Shown here: positions 61,701 to 64,000 of the stretch, one piece after another
Numbering within the stretch: the stretch's first letter is position 1
Layout of the letters: each line of letters begins with the position of its first letter
NCBI GenBank assembly: GCA_002484335.1
Contig: DLJQ01000014.1
Location: 160,650-224,649, forward strand
Direction of reading: 5' to 3'
DNA from: Flavobacteriales bacterium UBA7612
GTDB lineage: Bacteria > Bacteroidota > Bacteroidia > Flavobacteriales > Weeksellaceae
DNA: 64,000 nt
Notes under the pieces: generated by a model
Databases searched by the model: none
What the model saw: the letters and a program-made list of their open reading frames with translations, nothing else
Told to the model about the DNA's origin: nothing
Program-made: the position numbers and the translations under genes

Positions 61701-61775
61701 TTTCGGTAAAGATAATACATTTATTTTATGGATTAAAAACACATTTAAGTTCAATGTATTCTATTTTTACCGAAA
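61701..61775. promoter_or_regulatory. divergent promoter region with inverted TTTACCGAAA boxes
   Basis: TTTACCGAAA occurs on the minus strand at 61701-61710 (toward the micropeptide/DUF3822) and on the plus strand at 61766-61775 (toward kdsB), each just downstream of a TAnnTTTA box. The same 10-mer occurs at 62616-62625 before the HNH gene. Confidence 0.45.
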
Positions 61776-61793
61776 TTTGAAAATAAAAAAGAC

Positions 61794-62531
61794 GTGAAAA
61801 AAATAGCTGTTATTCCTGCAAGATATTCTGCTACTCGATTCCCTGGTAAGTTAATGCAACAATTAGGAGATAAAACTGTTATTCGAATGACTTATGATAA
61901 TGTAGTTGCTACAAATCTATTTGATGATGTTTTTGTTGTTACTGATTCGGATATTATTTATAACGAAATAGTATCAAATAATGGAAAAGCAATTATGAGT
62001 ATTAAAAATCATGAAACTGGTAGTGATAGAATTGCTGAAGCAATAGAAAATATTGACTGTGATATTATTTTGAATGTACAAGGAGACGAACCATTTGTAA
62101 ACTATAAAGCTTTATCTGATATTCTTTCTTCATTTGATGGTGAAATCGGAAAAACTGTAGATGTTGCAACCTTAAAAGAATCTATTATTAAAGACGAAGA
62201 TATTAACAATTCTAACTTTGTAAAAGTTGTAACAGATTATAATGATTTTGCTTTATATTTTTCTCGTTCCCCTATTCCATTCTCTCGAGAAATTAATTTT
62301 AGCCCAAAATATTTTCGTCATATTGGTATATATGCTTTTAGAAAAGATGCTTTATTACGTTTTTCAAAATTAAGCATGCGTCAAAATGAAACTGCTGAAA
62401 AACTAGAACAATTAAGGTATTTAGAATATGGAATGAAAATAAAAGTAATCGAAACGGAATCTATTGGGATTGGGATTGATACACCTGAAGATTTAGAAAA
62501 AGCAAAAATTTACTTAAGTAGTATTGCGTAA
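61794..62531 (+). CDS. kdsB: 3-deoxy-manno-octulosonate cytidylyltransferase
   Basis: KdsB makes CMP-Kdo for lipopolysaccharide core. The 245-residue enzyme has the nucleotidyltransferase start VIPARYSATRFPGKLM, the second motif NVQGDEPFV and ETAEKLEQLRYLE. The start codon is GTG at 61794, which fits the conserved KKIAVIPARYS start. It follows a divergent promoter region and precedes the HNH/HTH gene by 108 bases. Confidence 0.95.
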   Translation: MKKIAVIPARYSATRFPGKLMQQLGDKTVIRMTYDNVVATNLFDDVFVVTDSDIIYNEIVSNNGKAIMSIKNHETGSDRIAEAIENIDCDIILNVQGDEPFVNYKALSDILSSFDGEIGKTVDVATLKESIIKDEDINNSNFVKVVTDYNDFALYFSRSPIPFSREINFSPKYFRHIGIYAFRKDALLRFSKLSMRQNETAEKLEQLRYLEYGMKIKVIETESIGIGIDTPEDLEKAKIYLSSIA

Positions 62532-62618
62532 TAATTATTTATTATATATTTGTACCCCTTCTTAATCAAAATTGACATTTTTTAAAACCTCAATATTAGG
62601 TTAGTATAATATTTTTTT

Positions 62619-62639
62619 ACCGAAAAATTCCTTTTCGGT
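62619..62639 (+). promoter_or_regulatory. start-codon-adjacent hairpin before the HNH gene
   Basis: ACCGAAAA pairs with TTTTCGGT (8 bp, perfect) around a 5-base loop, and the stem ends directly before the ATG at 62640. It could block initiation. It contains the TTTACCGAAA box of the upstream promoters. Confidence 0.4.
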
Positions 62640-63236
62640 ATGGATATTGTTATTAGTACAATGAAAATAAGTAAAATGATGACTATGAGCGAATCTTGGA
62701 AAGAATACGAAGCAAAAGGATTGATAGAAAAAAGATCTTTTTTAGTGTCAAAAGATGGTCTTGTTAAAAAATTATATACAGGACAAGATAAATATAAAAT
62801 TTTAGAAGGAGCAATAAATAATGGTTATCGTGCAATTTGGGTAACAAAAGCTGATGGTAAAAGAACAGCTAAATATGTTCATAAAATGATTGCTGAAACA
62901 TTTTTACCAAATCCTGAAAATAAAGAATACGTAGTTCACTTAGATCATAATAAATTAAATAATACAATAAGTAATTTAGAATGGGCTACTCTGGATGAAT
63001 GGAAAGAGCACAATAAAGATTTATTCCGAATGATGAAAGGTCGTTCTCGTTTAGATAGTATTCCAAACAGTAAACTAAATGAATCACAAGTTATGCGATT
63101 AAAAAAGAAATTATTAGATCCTAATAGAAAAGTTAAAATTGCTACTTTAGCAAAACAATTCAATATATCTCAAGGACAAGTTTACCGTATATTAAGAGGT
63201 GAAAACTGGTCACACATTGAGGTGAAAAAAGATTAA
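62640..63236 (+). CDS. HNH (NUMOD4-like) protein with C-terminal HTH
   Basis: A 198-residue protein with homing-endonuclease-like parts. An N-terminal NUMOD4-like segment (W..Y, FLVSKDGLVKKL) leads to an HNH_3-type domain: YVHKMIAETFLPNPENKE, HLDHNKLNNTISNLEWAT (catalytic His and Asn). The C-terminus (about 145-198) carries a helix-turn-helix, KIATLAKQFNISQGQVYRIL. It is a free-standing gene, not within an intron, so it may be a domesticated regulator or a mobile nuclease. Start uncertain, several Met near the N-terminus. Confidence 0.75.
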   Translation: MDIVISTMKISKMMTMSESWKEYEAKGLIEKRSFLVSKDGLVKKLYTGQDKYKILEGAINNGYRAIWVTKADGKRTAKYVHKMIAETFLPNPENKEYVVHLDHNKLNNTISNLEWATLDEWKEHNKDLFRMMKGRSRLDSIPNSKLNESQVMRLKKKLLDPNRKVKIATLAKQFNISQGQVYRILRGENWSHIEVKKD

Positions 63237-63310
63237 TATCTATTTTAATTATTGAACTTTAATTAAGTTTTTATATCTTGTTCTTTCAATTTATAACTTA
63301 AAAAGTTCAC

Positions 63311-63985
63311 ATGTTAAAATTAAAGTTCAGTATTATTATTTTTACATTATTATTCTGTTTTAATACTTATGCACAAAATGCAGAAAGTATAATTGAAACT
63401 CATATAAATAAAACAGGAGGAGAAGTAGGTTGGAATAATTTGAATAGTGTTATTTTAAAAGGTGATGCAATAATTAATTTAGGAACTTCATACCCTATTA
63501 TTATTTATCATCAAAGACCTTACAATAAAAAAGTAGCTTTTCTAATTAATGGAAAAGAAATTTTAAATGAAGGATACGATGGTAAAAATGGATGGACATA
63601 TAATGAAGCTACCAAAAAAAATATTATTGTACCAGATTATAAACCAGATTCATTTGATTCTGACGTATTAAAATATAATCAAAAAGGATTTAAAGTTTCA
63701 TATTTAGGAATTGAAACATATAATCAAGACAACAATAAATGCTATAAAGTAGAACTTAAAAAAAATACAAATAGTACAATATATTGTTTCGACAAAGATT
63801 CCTATGAAATAGTTATGGAGAAGAATGAAAATGAAACATTGTACTTCTCTAACTTTAAAAGATTTAATGGATTGTCTTTTGCTACAAAAATCATTGGAAA
63901 ACCAAAAGAAGGTGGAGAATATATTATCAAATTCAATGAAGTGAAAACAAACCCCGCAATTGATAAGAAAAATTTCAAATTTTAA
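63311..63985 (+). CDS. LolA-like outer-membrane lipoprotein-sorting family protein
   Basis: A 224-residue exported protein with signal peptide (KFSIIIFTLLFCFNTYAQ) and a LolA-like beta fold (AESIIETHINKTGGEVGW, then alternating strands). Its closest match is the family of outer membrane lipoprotein-sorting proteins, which can carry lipoproteins or lipids. It is not the primary LolA of the ftsK cluster. It ends 15 bases before the window edge; no further gene is visible. Confidence 0.75.
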   Translation: MLKLKFSIIIFTLLFCFNTYAQNAESIIETHINKTGGEVGWNNLNSVILKGDAIINLGTSYPIIIYHQRPYNKKVAFLINGKEILNEGYDGKNGWTYNEATKKNIIVPDYKPDSFDSDVLKYNQKGFKVSYLGIETYNQDNNKCYKVELKKNTNSTIYCFDKDSYEIVMEKNENETLYFSNFKRFNGLSFATKIIGKPKEGGEYIIKFNEVKTNPAIDKKNFKF

Positions 63986-64000
63986 TAAAATAAAAAGTGA

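Noticed and set aside
62640..63236. Group I intron or intein carrying the HNH gene
   Set aside because: Flanking genes are whole, with no interrupted reading frame or intron core next to the HNH gene.

Overview
The window is an ordinary stretch of chromosome from a low-GC (roughly 30%) member of the Bacteroidota, class Flavobacteriia. A Weeksellaceae-like genus such as Empedobacter or Weeksella is plausible, but that is a guess from gene content. Supporting signs are the TAnnTTTG-type promoter boxes, the near absence of Shine-Dalgarno sequences, lineage families (GIN/DUF2807, DUF3822, an OmpA with thrombospondin type 3 repeats, an IF-2 with a long Gly/Asn/Arg N-terminus) and flavobacterial gene orders such as ftsK-lolA-lptF/G-ribBA. 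I see no phage, insertion sequence, CRISPR array, rRNA or tRNA gene.

Layout. 1-6.4 kb: the 3' end of folP, a membrane acyltransferase, a comM/yifB AAA ATPase, cytidine deaminase, and the pdhA-pdhC pair for pyruvate dehydrogenase. 6.4-6.8 kb: a gene-free island bounded by the terminators of both neighbours; it holds a large inverted repeat and a structured element with its own promoter-like box. 6.8-11.7 kb: the rimP-nusA-infB operon, with an attenuator-like hairpin before rimP. 11.8-19.3 kb: a DUF456 protein, an MscS channel, pdxJ plus an alpha/beta hydrolase, an orphan ABC ATPase with a GNAT enzyme, a YceI lipoprotein, an unrecognised acidic protein and a second acyltransferase. 19.4-24.2 kb: an MFS permease and a porin next to a two-component system, with an 11-bp-period direct repeat upstream of the porin. 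24.3-31.5 kb: rpsA, a second copy of the structured element, a UbiB-like kinase, a DASS anion symporter, an Lrp/AsnC regulator and an EamA exporter. 31.6-37.4 kb: ribBA, lptF/G, lolA, ftsK. 37.5-40.2 kb: an amidohydrolase with a decayed tandem copy and an AraC regulator. 40.4-43.1 kb: dnaX, split by a frameshift at an A11 run, and an FKBP lipoprotein. 43.2-50.8 kb: mscL, lgt, yidD, a thioredoxin-like protein, a GNAT enzyme, a coiled-coil lipoprotein, xth, a GIN-domain lipoprotein, a FadL-like porin and a repeat-rich lipoprotein. 50.9-57.8 kb: proS, the OmpA-like protein, smpB, an ABC-F ATPase and a LytS/LytTR pair whose kinase is frameshifted at an A8 run. 57.9-64 kb: a CPA2 antiporter, rsmD-DUF3822 with a possible 28-residue ORF, kdsB, an HNH/HTH protein and a LolA-like protein.

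How the genes work together. Most are housekeeping: translation (rimP, nusA, infB, rpsA, proS, smpB, rsmD, ABC-F), envelope biogenesis (lgt, lolA, LptF/G, yidD, kdsB, OmpA, FadL) and central metabolism (pdh, pdxJ, ribBA, folP). I found no clear new multi-gene system. The observations most worth checking are the dnaX A-run that appears to produce gamma and tau, the two-copy structured element, the RibBA whose GTP cyclohydrolase II half has lost its zinc ligands, the frameshifted LytS kinase, and several compact regulatory sites.
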